In this document: piece by piece, positions 1 to 7,382 of the stretch
How positions within the stretch are numbered: position 1 is the stretch's first letter
Layout of the letters: every line of letters begins with the position of its first letter
Notes under the pieces: generated by a model
Told to the model about the DNA's origin: nothing
Seen by the model: only the letters and a program-made list of their open reading frames with translations
Databases searched by the model: none
From: Rhizobium anhuiense
Lineage (GTDB): Bacteria > Pseudomonadota > Alphaproteobacteria > Rhizobiales > Rhizobiaceae
DNA length: 64,000 bases
Reading direction: 5' to 3'
Assembly: GCF_003985145.1 (NCBI RefSeq)
Contig: NZ_ML133536.1
Location: forward strand, 1 to 64,000
Position numbers and translations under genes: made by a program

Positions 1-94
1 CCTGAACGCAACGCCACGCAAATGCCTCGGCTACAAAACGCCGGCAGAAGTCTTCCGCCAGAAACTCCTCGCGCAAATCAGGCGTACCGGTTAG
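1..94 (+). mobile_element. IS30-family transposase, 3' end only
   Basis: The window opens inside an open frame (first full codon at 2) that ends at TAG 92-94. Its last 30 residues contain LNATPRKCLGYKTPAEVF, the typical C-terminal tail of IS30-family transposases, which are DDE enzymes that move the element. The catalytic core lies outside the window, so I cannot say whether the element is intact. It marks the left edge of the NifA-controlled metabolic operon that follows on the other strand. Confidence 0.75.
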
Positions 95-141
95 CCTCTC
101 AAAGCCCGCAGGTCGCGGTTCAGCATGGACTCACAAAAACC

Positions 142-537
142 TCAAGCTTGTGAAGCGAGTTCTGATTGCACGACCTCGAAATGAATCGTCGCGCCCACCC
201 GCAAGCTGATTTCGTTTACAGAGTTTACCATCAATTCAAAGCAACTCTCGAGCAAACCGATTCGTTGCTTGTCTCCGGCGAGTGTGAATTTTCCCAGGAA
301 CAACAACGCGCACACTTTGTCCGGCCGAGCGCAGAAGACCAATTTACTGCCCTCGGCTTCTAGCACCAGGAATGCGTCATCGGATGCCATTCCGGGGAAC
401 ATTTCGTAAGCTCGAGAAAGTCTGGATCGGATTACGTCATAGCTCTCTGAAGTTTCAATGGCGCCGACCAGGGACAAATACGGCAATCTGGTCGAACTCC
501 GCAACCACACTTGAGTTCCGTCGGCTTTGAGAAACAT
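142..537 (-). CDS. Hypothetical protein, last gene of the gdh operon
   Basis: A 131-residue protein that I do not recognise. It has no signal peptide or obvious membrane segment; alternating hydrophobic stretches such as FLVLEAEGSKLVFC and KVCALLFLGKFTL suggest a compact alpha/beta fold. The ATG at 537 is preceded by CGGAGA at a good distance. It starts 18 nt after the stop of the ATP-grasp gene on the same strand, so it is probably cotranscribed and may be an accessory protein of that pathway. An ORF of this length in this tight context is likely real, but no function can be assigned. Confidence 0.6.
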   Translation of the reverse strand: MFLKADGTQVWLRSSTRLPYLSLVGAIETSESYDVIRSRLSRAYEMFPGMASDDAFLVLEAEGSKLVFCARPDKVCALLFLGKFTLAGDKQRIGLLESCFELMVNSVNEISLRVGATIHFEVVQSELASQA

Positions 538-555
538 ACATATCTCCGTCGTATC

Positions 556-1845
556 TTAGAAGGTACCAGGTCTTGAAACACTCCGTGGTTCAGTGCCAAG
601 CAGTCTCCCGTTGCCCTGTTCATCCGGAGATGGCGCTACAGCCCAATCGACTAGGTTCAACGCTCGGTGAAGTATCGCCTCGGCTTCAGCGTGGTTGGTC
701 GAAGCGGCGATAACATGTCCAATTATGTCTAGATAATCACCTTTCCTGACAAGAGAGGCTCCCGGGTCAACATGGAATCTAACCTCAGCGATCCCTGGTA
801 CAATCTCCGCCAGATCGGTACCTCTGATGTGAGCCAGTGTGCCGTCCCGATCAGGTACGAAAAAATGGGCAGCCGCGACGCGGGAGCGGCTTGTATGCAG
901 GTCGCACTTTTCCCCGATAACAAGGTTGATGTGTTGTTCGATGACATCTAGACCGTAGGCCAACTGGACCAGCCGAGAAGTGGTCCAACCCGGAAGCCGT
1001 GGGTTGACTTCCATCACGACTGGGCCTCGTTTTGTCCAGCGGAGTTCAACATTTGCTGGGCCCCAGCCGAGGCCGAGTGCTTGCAAGCACCTCAACGAGA
1101 CATCCGTGATACCCTCGTGCTCCTCATCAGTTAGCTGGGCTGGAAACATGCTTCTACGAGGAACGAAATGAGGCGGGGGCCCAAATTCGGCTGAACCAAT
1201 CGCAATGACTGCGTTCCCCATTGTAACAACGTCATAAAAAGGCCCTTCTACGAACTCCTCAACAAGTATTGTCGGCGAAGACCGCCAGGGGAAAGCCCCT
1301 CCCAGCAGATAGGTTGTGTGTTCGGCTAACTCAGCGGCATCGCGACATAATCGGACACCGCTGCTTCCGTTCCCAACTGCGGGCTTAACAATAACCGGGA
1401 ACCCGATGTTAGCGGCAGCCCTATCCACAGTCATTGCACTAGCTGCCCATCGAAAGGTCGGCACTGGCAGGCCATTTTGCGTCAGGAGCTGACGTTGATT
1501 AAATTTGTCGCAGCAACGTTCGATCAAAAGGGGGTCCGGACCTGGTCGGTCGAAGCACCGGCATAGCTTTCCGACCGTCACGTTAACCGACTCGCCGCGG
1601 GTCGCAAAACCGACAAACCCGGCAATATCATAGGTCGTAGCCAGATTGAGGCACTCACGCTTCACCGAATCGAAATCGTCAGTATCGACCATTATCGCCT
1701 TACCGCCTTCCGCCATAAGGTAGTCATACTGCGTTGGATCAGCCGCCAGGGTAATCGGTTGTAGTCCACGACGTCGGGCGGCCTGGACGTACAGCAGACC
1801 ATTACTTCTCGATCCTTCAATGAGTACGAGTGCTTTTGTTCGCAT
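556..1845 (-). CDS. ATP-grasp domain carboxylate-amine ligase
   Basis: About 429 residues with the features of an ATP-grasp ligase: a Rossmann-like N-terminal part (ALVLIEGSRSNGLLYVQAA), a nucleotide-binding core (FPVIVKPAVGNGSSGVRL, then ILVEEFVEGPFYDVV) and the metal/ATP motif VVMEVNPRLPG. The family activates a carboxylate as acyl phosphate and joins it to an amine, as in dipeptide or amino-acid ligases. The start chosen is ATG 1845, which has GGAGGG ten bases upstream and gives a normal family N-terminus; an in-frame GTG at 1962 with AGGGG upstream would add 39 residues. It lies downstream of the glutamate dehydrogenase and glutamyl-tRNA-reductase-like genes, so a glutamate-derived substrate is a reasonable guess. 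Substrate unknown. Confidence 0.8.
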   Translation of the reverse strand: MRTKALVLIEGSRSNGLLYVQAARRRGLQPITLAADPTQYDYLMAEGGKAIMVDTDDFDSVKRECLNLATTYDIAGFVGFATRGESVNVTVGKLCRCFDRPGPDPLLIERCCDKFNQRQLLTQNGLPVPTFRWAASAMTVDRAAANIGFPVIVKPAVGNGSSGVRLCRDAAELAEHTTYLLGGAFPWRSSPTILVEEFVEGPFYDVVTMGNAVIAIGSAEFGPPPHFVPRRSMFPAQLTDEEHEGITDVSLRCLQALGLGWGPANVELRWTKRGPVVMEVNPRLPGWTTSRLVQLAYGLDVIEQHINLVIGEKCDLHTSRSRVAAAHFFVPDRDGTLAHIRGTDLAEIVPGIAEVRFHVDPGASLVRKGDYLDIIGHVIAASTNHAEAEAILHRALNLVDWAVAPSPDEQGNGRLLGTEPRSVSRPGTF

Positions 1846-1999
1846 TGGGTGTTGACCCTCCATCCGTCCGAGGCTGTATCCGAAGGCAAATTCGCACTGA
1901 ATTGTCTCTAGAGGTTCCCATTTTTCCAAGGTTCGCGTATTGCATCGCAATTTACTGGCCACAAGAGTGTCCCCTGCGTGAGTAAATAGATGACGTAGT

Positions 2000-2941
2000 C
2001 TAGAAGACCTCAGCCGTCGGTAGCGTTCTCTCGATATCGGAAAGAAGTAGAGGCAGTTTAGACACCAAATGCTGATTGTTCAGATCTATAAGCCTGAGAA
2101 AATCTTGGTCGTACATAGTCACATAGTTGAGCTTCGGGACCGCGCATTTCGACAGCACCGGAATTGACGAAAGGTCCACTATGATGCGTGGCTCCAGTCG
2201 CAGAAGGGCGCCCTTTAGAGCCGCTTTGTAATCTTCACTTAAATCGGCGGTTGCGATAACAGCGCATGATCGCAGCTCTCGAACGCCCCCAATCTCTTCT
2301 GGACGCATTATCGCGATTTCCCTGTCAGAGGAGCCCCGGAGGCGCCTGCGAAGTTTTTTGGGATTCCGCGTTACGACTACAGTGGAACGGAATCGATCTG
2401 CCCCTCCAGTGCTGATTAGGTCGCGCCCCAGCATACCTGCCCCAATCATGTAAAGACGGCCGGGTTCCTCTATCCCCTTAAATTGCTCGGCTATTAAGTC
2501 GTAAACAATTCGATCATAGTTGAACGGTGCGATGAAGTGCAGTCGCTCTCGCGATGCGCGACCCACACCTAGTGCCAGCCGTGCGATCCGAGAAATTGGA
2601 AGCGCCGGATCAAGGAGCGCGACAGCATTCGAAACTTGATCGTTAACGTAGGGCTCCCCAAGGATCTGGGATTTAGCACCGGAAGAGATCTCCGCGAGAC
2701 GCTTAGCAACAGCCCTCGCACCTTTGACAAGCGCGCGCGGAAAACCAGAGAACAAAAGATCTATATTTCCGAGCGCAGACTCTTCTCCATAGACTTCAAC
2801 GCGCAGGCAGGTTGTGATTAAAAGGATCCCGCGTTTCGCTAAATCGATCGCCATCGGTTTGATCTTCGCTGAATGCTGCGCCATTTGAAATGGCGACGTC
2901 ATTTCGTGATCAACGTAGTGCCCAACGATATCGGTCATCAT
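2000..2941 (-). CDS. Glutamyl-tRNA reductase-like protein
   Basis: 313 residues resembling the N-terminal catalytic and NADPH-binding domains of glutamyl-tRNA reductase, which reduces tRNA-bound glutamate to glutamate-1-semialdehyde. Visible matches are the active-site context ITTCLRVEVY (Cys45, family STCNRTE-Y), SQILGEPYVNDQ (family S-Q-x-x-G-E-x-x-x-x-x-Q), a Rossmann glycine motif MIGAGMLG near 166-173, and IIVDLSSIP followed by a tyrosine/asparagine tail (VTMYDQDFL, DLNNQ). The C-terminal dimerisation domain of the roughly 420-residue housekeeping enzyme is missing. Start ATG 2941 has AGGAG five bases upstream and fits the family N-terminus; a GTG at 3040 is also possible. Alphaproteobacteria make aminolevulinate from glycine and succinyl-CoA, so a haem role is unlikely and a dedicated pathway with its operon partners is more probable. 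Confidence 0.75.
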   Translation of the reverse strand: MMTDIVGHYVDHEMTSPFQMAQHSAKIKPMAIDLAKRGILLITTCLRVEVYGEESALGNIDLLFSGFPRALVKGARAVAKRLAEISSGAKSQILGEPYVNDQVSNAVALLDPALPISRIARLALGVGRASRERLHFIAPFNYDRIVYDLIAEQFKGIEEPGRLYMIGAGMLGRDLISTGGADRFRSTVVVTRNPKKLRRRLRGSSDREIAIMRPEEIGGVRELRSCAVIATADLSEDYKAALKGALLRLEPRIIVDLSSIPVLSKCAVPKLNYVTMYDQDFLRLIDLNNQHLVSKLPLLLSDIERTLPTAEVF

Positions 2942-3097
2942 TTCACTCCTGATCTTGGCTGAAGGCCTAGGGATGTCAGAGGCGCTCGACTTCGAAACTC
3001 CAATGAACCGCGCCTCGGACTTAGATGTTTTAGCTGTCACTCCGCACAGCGGTGGTTCGTACTGGTCTCCTTTCGGCCATTAGCTTGCAAAGAATTG

Positions 3098-4339
3098 CTA
3101 AGTCCCCTTCGCCTCAATAGCGTCTACAAGTCGTGAGAGCGCGTGGACGTAGGCGGCGCTTCGCAGGGTGATGTTCTTGTCCTTCGCACACGCCCATATT
3201 GCGGCTCCTTCCTCTTCCATCTTCGTCTTCAGCCGGGCATGTATGTCCTCAATGAGCCAACGGTCGCCTTGGCGGTTCTGCACCCATTCGAAATGCGAGA
3301 CAGCGACCCCACCCGCATTCGCGAGGATATCCGGAAGAATGACAACGCCCCTGTTCTTGAGGATCTCATCAGCCTCCAGCGTGATCGGGCCGTTGGCGAG
3401 TTCAAGAATGATCGGAGCCTTTACGTTGGCAGCGTTACCCGCGTGGACCATGTCCTCCAGGGCTGCCAAAACGAGCAGGTCGCAATCCACCGAAACCAGT
3501 TCGTCGGCAGCAATTCTCGAGACACCGTCTGAACTCGCGAAGCTGGTAACGCCTCCGTTGCGCTCTTTAGCAGCATTCAGCTTTTTGATATCGAGGCCCG
3601 CCGGGCAACGAATTGCACCCTTTGAGTCGGAAACGGCCACGATCTTGTATCCGGCCGATTCGAGCAACTGCGCCATGTGAGATCCGGCGTTGCCGAAGCC
3701 TTGGATCGCGGCTCGTGCACCCGGAGTAAAGCCGAGGTCCTTCGCCAGGAATTGGAGGAGATAATAGCCGCCACGGGCCGTCGCATCATCACGGCCAAGC
3801 GAGCCACCAAGGCTGATTGGCTTACCGGTGGTGACCGTCGGCGTCCATTCGCCAACGATAGAAGCGTATTCGTCCGCCATCCATGCCATGGTCGTTGCGT
3901 TGGTGTTGACGTCGGGCGCCGGGATGTCGCGGTTGGGCCCGATGACATGGGCAAAGCAACGGACATAGCCACGCGCAAGACGCTCCAGTTCAGTCTTGGA
4001 GAGAGGGTGAGGATCAATCTGGACGCCGCCTTTGCCGCCACCAAATGGCAGGTCCACCACTGCGCACTTGACAGTCATCAGGAGGGCGAGCGTCTCTACT
4101 TCATCTGCCGTTACACTAGGGTGATATCTAATGCCGCCCTTGGTTGGGCCGCGGGTATCGTCATAGCGGCAGCGCAAGGCCGGAAAGTGCTTGTGTGAAC
4201 CGTCGTCCATTTGGATCGTCAGACGGGCGTGCGTGGTCGCTTTCGGGGACGCCCATCTTTCAAGAATTATCGGGTCGATGTTGAGGTGCTTGGCCGCATC
4301 AACAAGACGTGTCAGGGCCTTTTTCAACTTGCTGGCCAT
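3098..4339 (-). CDS. Glu/Leu/Phe/Val dehydrogenase (glutamate dehydrogenase)
   Basis: 413 residues, the usual length for hexameric glutamate dehydrogenases, which interconvert glutamate with 2-oxoglutarate and ammonia using NAD(P)H. Conserved parts are RGPTKGGIRYHP (63-74), LPFGGGKGGV with the catalytic lysine (about 103), the dinucleotide motif IQGFGNAGSHMAQ (about 212-224) and ANGPIT. The region before ANGPIT reads ELANGP where EGANGP is more common. It is the first gene of a four-gene minus-strand operon and lies behind a NifA site and a -24/-12-like element. I infer nodule expression, where it could supply or drain glutamate for the two unusual downstream enzymes rather than carry bulk ammonia assimilation. 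Confidence 0.9.
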   Translation of the reverse strand: MASKLKKALTRLVDAAKHLNIDPIILERWASPKATTHARLTIQMDDGSHKHFPALRCRYDDTRGPTKGGIRYHPSVTADEVETLALLMTVKCAVVDLPFGGGKGGVQIDPHPLSKTELERLARGYVRCFAHVIGPNRDIPAPDVNTNATTMAWMADEYASIVGEWTPTVTTGKPISLGGSLGRDDATARGGYYLLQFLAKDLGFTPGARAAIQGFGNAGSHMAQLLESAGYKIVAVSDSKGAIRCPAGLDIKKLNAAKERNGGVTSFASSDGVSRIAADELVSVDCDLLVLAALEDMVHAGNAANVKAPIILELANGPITLEADEILKNRGVVILPDILANAGGVAVSHFEWVQNRQGDRWLIEDIHARLKTKMEEEGAAIWACAKDKNITLRSAAYVHALSRLVDAIEAKGT

Positions 4340-4554
4340 TTAGCGTATCCCAATTCGAATGATCACCGGTATCCGTGGTACGCGATGGTCCAAGAGGGCC
4401 GCTAGCGTGTTTTGGGACGTAGTGGACTTGCCAAATCCGCCCTTTCCATAAAATCTGACGCAGAGCTGCCATGCTTGGCGTTCCTTCCTGTGTTCGAAGC
4501 AATGCGGTTATTCCGCAACGCGGCGGCGGCCGTTTCCGCTGCCTCGCAATAGCT

Positions 4555-4570
4555 CTCAAGATTCATGCCA
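4555..4570 (-). promoter_or_regulatory. Candidate sigma54 -24/-12 promoter of the gdh operon
   Basis: On the minus strand the sequence reads TGGCATGAATCTTGAG, against the consensus TGGCACG-N4-TTGCW. The -24 half is nearly perfect; the -12 half has GA in place of the usual GC, a real weakness. It lies about 215 bases upstream of the dehydrogenase start, and the NifA-type site lies at the right distance further upstream, which raises its credibility. Confidence 0.5.
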
Positions 4571-4655
4571 AGCAGGCCGATTAGATGACGAACAATAATT
4601 CCCTGCTATTCCAGTTATGTGGGCGGAAAAGGCGCGCGATCGAGGAGGTAACCTT

Positions 4656-4671
4656 TGTCGCTGATCTGACA
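4656..4671 (-). promoter_or_regulatory. NifA upstream activator site (TGT-N10-ACA)
   Basis: TGTCGCTGATCTGACA matches TGT-N10-ACA exactly, and the flanks extend the dyad (CTTTG on the left, CAAAG on the right). Its centre is about 120 bases upstream of the start point predicted from the -24/-12 element at 4555-4570, the usual spacing for NifA sites. It supports NifA control of the minus-strand gdh operon. Confidence 0.65.
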
Positions 4672-5225
4672 AAGGTGACGACAATGTTGGATTGTTGTCA
4701 TGCGTCTGAAGGATGGCGCTGGCTCAATGTAGCAAGTCGCGTCAGATCAAGTGGCTTCGGCTTGTTCATTTGATCATACGGTAGCTCGCCCAGCCGATCA
4801 GAACGGCGTTGATGTAACGATTGAGGCGGAGAAAGAGCTCGATGCGCTGCGGCAGCGTTTATGGACGGCTTTCGATTGAGATTCCCAGCAAGGATTTCTC
4901 TACGCATCTGCCAATGATCCTGCTCACGCCGCAACGTCCAGTTAAACCGCTTGTCCAACCTCACTAGGCGCCCGCAACGTTATTCTCTCGATCGCTGTGC
5001 TTCTGATCGCGCATACGGTGTCGCTAGTCAGACTATCAACGGTAAACCGAATCTCGATACACGCCCACCGCACCAGAACTTCAGTCCCCTTGCTATTTCC
5101 CGGCGTATTATTCGGCGTTGAAACCTTCCGGCTCGTGGCGCAGCTATCGTGGACTTATCCGACCTGAAGCCTATCGAACCGCCCCTCGGTTCGCTGTGGT
5201 GATCGGGGCGGATTGCGACACGACA
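4672..5225. other. Intergenic stretch without a convincing gene
   Basis: Between the NifA site of the gdh operon and that of the fixW/fixA region I see only short, poorly supported frames on both strands. Short readable pieces broken by stops suggest decayed coding DNA, but I cannot name a source gene. Confidence 0.4.
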
Positions 5226-5241
5226 TGTCGGCACCCCTACA
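5226..5241 (+). promoter_or_regulatory. NifA upstream activator site
   Basis: TGTCGGCACCCCTACA is an exact TGT-N10-ACA. It is centred about 100 bases upstream of the transcription start predicted from the -24/-12 element at 5306-5321, the classical arrangement for NifA-activated promoters. Confidence 0.75.
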
Positions 5242-5279
5242 AAACCCCTCCGCATAACGACAACGAAACATGTGCAATC

Positions 5280-5530
5280 TCGAAGGCTTACCGGCGCAAC
5301 CTGATTGGCACGAGTAGTGCTCAGAGTAAGCCGGGTCCCTAAAGCCCAAATCCGATTGGGAGCTTAACGCCTATGCACATCGTGGTCTGTATCAAGCAAG
5401 TGCCGGACTTCGGAGGCCTGGTATCGTCTTCGTCGGGAAGCAGACAATTGACGGCGACACGGCCCCGGTCTGATCGGCATTGGAAGGAGGCTGTCCCTCC
5501 AGCAATCGACTTAAATAGCGAGGGGATTTG
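5280..5530 (+). pseudogene. Partial duplicate of the fixW-fixA junction
   Basis: This stretch repeats, with substitutions and deletions, the sequence that ends fixW and begins fixA at about 6427-6560. Shared pieces include the bases around CCGGGTCCCTAAAGCCC, the spacer up to the start codon, and the first residues MHIVVCIKQVPD from ATG 5373. After about 40 bases it jumps to a piece matching an internal part of fixA (GKQTIDGDTA in the real gene) and then degenerates. The copy cannot encode a flavoprotein subunit, but it carries a better sigma54 promoter than the parental site and so may serve as the working promoter region for the operon. Confidence 0.8.
5306..5321 (+). promoter_or_regulatory. 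Sigma54 -24/-12 promoter for fixW-fixABCX
   Basis: TGGCACGAGTAGTGCT differs from TGGCACG-N4-TTGCW at one position and keeps GG-N10-GC. With the NifA site at 5226-5241 it forms a complete NifA/sigma54 promoter facing fixW and fixABCX. It lies inside the duplicated fixW-end segment. Confidence 0.8.
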
Positions 5531-5801
5531 GAATGGCCTCCTGCATCATCTGCATCAGACCTCGGCACCTTCCCGTCACGACGGTGAATATCGTCACGCT
5601 CTCAGAAGAAGGAATTTGCAATGTCACGCCGCATCCGCAGAAGCCATTTCAGAAGACGGGATCACAAACGTTCAATGTCCAACCTATGGAACGATCGCCG
5701 CGATGGCCTTTCAATATCAAAACAAATCGACCTGATACTTGGCCGGAAGGGCTCATTCCTCTAGCACGAAGCGGCCCATAAAATACTGTGGAGCATAAAA
5801 C

Positions 5802-6410
5802 ATGGCCTCTAGTTTAAGTAGCGGCTCTCCAGCCCCTTCGATCAAAGTGCAGAACTGGCTGCGCGGCGATCCGCTTTCCAAAATCCAGCTCGGCAAAATA
5901 GGCATCGTTGCGTTCTTTTCGACTACCTGGGGTTATTGCGGGAAGGAGACATCCGATCTGGCGAAATTCAGCGACACGGGAGTTGAGTTCATCGGGATCG
6001 CAGCAAGTGAGGAAGCTGCAACGGCTGACGACGCCCGAGCCCAGGTGGACGCGTCTATAACCAAATCGCTCCCGAATACGAGCATTCGGATGGGGTTCGA
6101 CCACTCAGGCGAAATGAAAGAGGTTTGGCTCAAAGCCAGCCTGTCGTTCCACGTTCCAAAGACGTTCGTTGTCGACCGAGACTGTAGTATCGCCTTTATC
6201 GGTGATCTGATTATGCTCGAGGACGTTTTGCCAAAAGTGATTAACGGCAGCTGGCGCGCCAGCGCGGAAGCAAAGAATGCCGAAAAGGAGCGGATTGCTG
6301 AAGGCGAGACTTATGCTGCGGCGATTAGTTCCATGATCGAGTCTCGGCGGCGACAGAGATTAAGAATTGGAAGACGGCGCTCTCGGCCATTGAGGAGGGC
6401 ATCAACCTGA
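5802..6410 (+). CDS. fixW: FixW, thioredoxin-like protein (decaying)
   Basis: 202 residues of the AhpC/TSA-thioredoxin fold, found upstream of fixABC in R. leguminosarum. Visible elements are the N-terminal SGSPAPSIKVQNW, the strand GIVAFFSTTW and the late PKTFVVDRD. Two defects are seen. The redox motif reads W-G-Y-C where a thioredoxin has W-C-x-x-C, so the first catalytic cysteine is absent. After about residue 180 the frame shifts: the next frame (about 6347-6469) reads a sensible tail, EIKNWKTALSAIEEGINL and on to a stop at 6467, while the annotated frame ends in an arginine-rich run. GGAG precedes ATG 5802. It sits between the NifA promoter and fixA. Its function in nitrogen fixation is not established, and this copy may be inactive. 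Confidence 0.75.
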   Translation: MASSLSSGSPAPSIKVQNWLRGDPLSKIQLGKIGIVAFFSTTWGYCGKETSDLAKFSDTGVEFIGIAASEEAATADDARAQVDASITKSLPNTSIRMGFDHSGEMKEVWLKASLSFHVPKTFVVDRDCSIAFIGDLIMLEDVLPKVINGSWRASAEAKNAEKERIAEGETYAAAISSMIESRRRQRLRIGRRRSRPLRRAST

Positions 6411-6444
6411 ACCCGGACAGCATCTTCTTGCGGCGCAACTTTAT

Positions 6445-6460
6445 TGGCGCGAGCAGTGCT
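6445..6460 (+). promoter_or_regulatory. -24/-12-like element inside the fixW 3' end
   Basis: TGGCGCGAGCAGTGCT keeps GG-N10-GC and lies about 54 bases upstream of the fixA start. It is the parental counterpart of the element at 5306-5321, but no TGT-N10-ACA site is visible upstream within fixW, so it may be weak or unused. Confidence 0.45.
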
Positions 6461-6513
6461 CAAAGTTAGCCGGGTCCCTAAAGCCCGAATCCGATTGGGG
6501 AGCTTAAACGACT

Positions 6514-7365
6514 ATGCACATCGTGGTCTGTATCAAACAAGTGCCTGACTCTGCGCAGATACGCGTCCACCCGGTGACAAATACGATCATGCGCCAAGGC
6601 GTACCGACCATCATTAACCCTTACGACCTGTTTGCTCTCGAAGAGGCACTTCAAGTTCGTGACCGCTATGGGGGCGAGGTGACCGTTCTGACGATGGGAC
6701 CGCCCATGGCTGAGCAAGCGCTACGCAAAGCCCTTACCCACGGCGCAGACCGCGCAGTGCTTCTGACCGACCGCCACTTTGCTGGATCTGACACGCTGGC
6801 GACCTCGTATGCTCTTTCTCAAGCAGTAGCGAAGATTGGCGAGAGCTATGGGGCGCCTGATATCGTCTTTACGGGAAAGCAGACAATTGACGGCGACACG
6901 GCCCAGGTCGGACCCGGAATTGCAAAGAGGTTGAACCTCCAGCAACTGACTTACGTAACGAAGATTGTCTCCATTGATCCCACTTCGCGCGAGCTCATGG
7001 TTGAACGGCACGCGGAGAGCGGCACGCAGATGCTGAAGAGCACGTTGCCATGTCTCATCACCGTGCTGGAAGGTGTCAATGCTATCCGCCGGGGTTCTCT
7101 TGATGACGCCTTCCGTGCAGCGCGAAGCCCGGTTCTTAAATGGGGGGCCGCTGACGCCGGCATTGGGGAGTTGACCAAATGCGGCCTGCGGGGATCGCCG
7201 ACGGTCGTGAAGCGAGTATTCGCTCCTGGTCCGCGCGCCGAAAAAGCTATGCAAATGGAGATTAACGACAAAACGTTGGCCGAGGTCGCCGCGGAGACGG
7301 TCGCTGCAATTTTTGCCCGCCAGCCTGTTTTGGAACGCAAGCTCACGTCCCATGGCAATCGGTGA
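6514..7365 (+). CDS. fixA: FixA, electron transfer flavoprotein beta subunit
   Basis: 283 residues beginning MHIVVCIKQVPDSAQI, the standard start of FixA/EtfB proteins. Conserved features include VTVLTMGPPMAEQALRKAL and FTGKQTIDGDTAQVGPGIA, the AMP/FAD-binding region. FixA pairs with FixB; with FixC and FixX the complex bifurcates electrons from NADH, one branch to quinone and the other to ferredoxin or flavodoxin for nitrogenase. It heads fixABCX, with fixB 17 bases downstream. The gene is full length and looks intact, unlike its partial duplicate at 5280-5530. Transcription is expected from the NifA/sigma54 promoter at 5306-5321, possibly with help from the element at 6445-6460. Confidence 0.97.
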   Translation: MHIVVCIKQVPDSAQIRVHPVTNTIMRQGVPTIINPYDLFALEEALQVRDRYGGEVTVLTMGPPMAEQALRKALTHGADRAVLLTDRHFAGSDTLATSYALSQAVAKIGESYGAPDIVFTGKQTIDGDTAQVGPGIAKRLNLQQLTYVTKIVSIDPTSRELMVERHAESGTQMLKSTLPCLITVLEGVNAIRRGSLDDAFRAARSPVLKWGAADAGIGELTKCGLRGSPTVVKRVFAPGPRAEKAMQMEINDKTLAEVAAETVAAIFARQPVLERKLTSHGNR

Positions 7366-7382
7366 GCAGCGAGGAGTAGATT

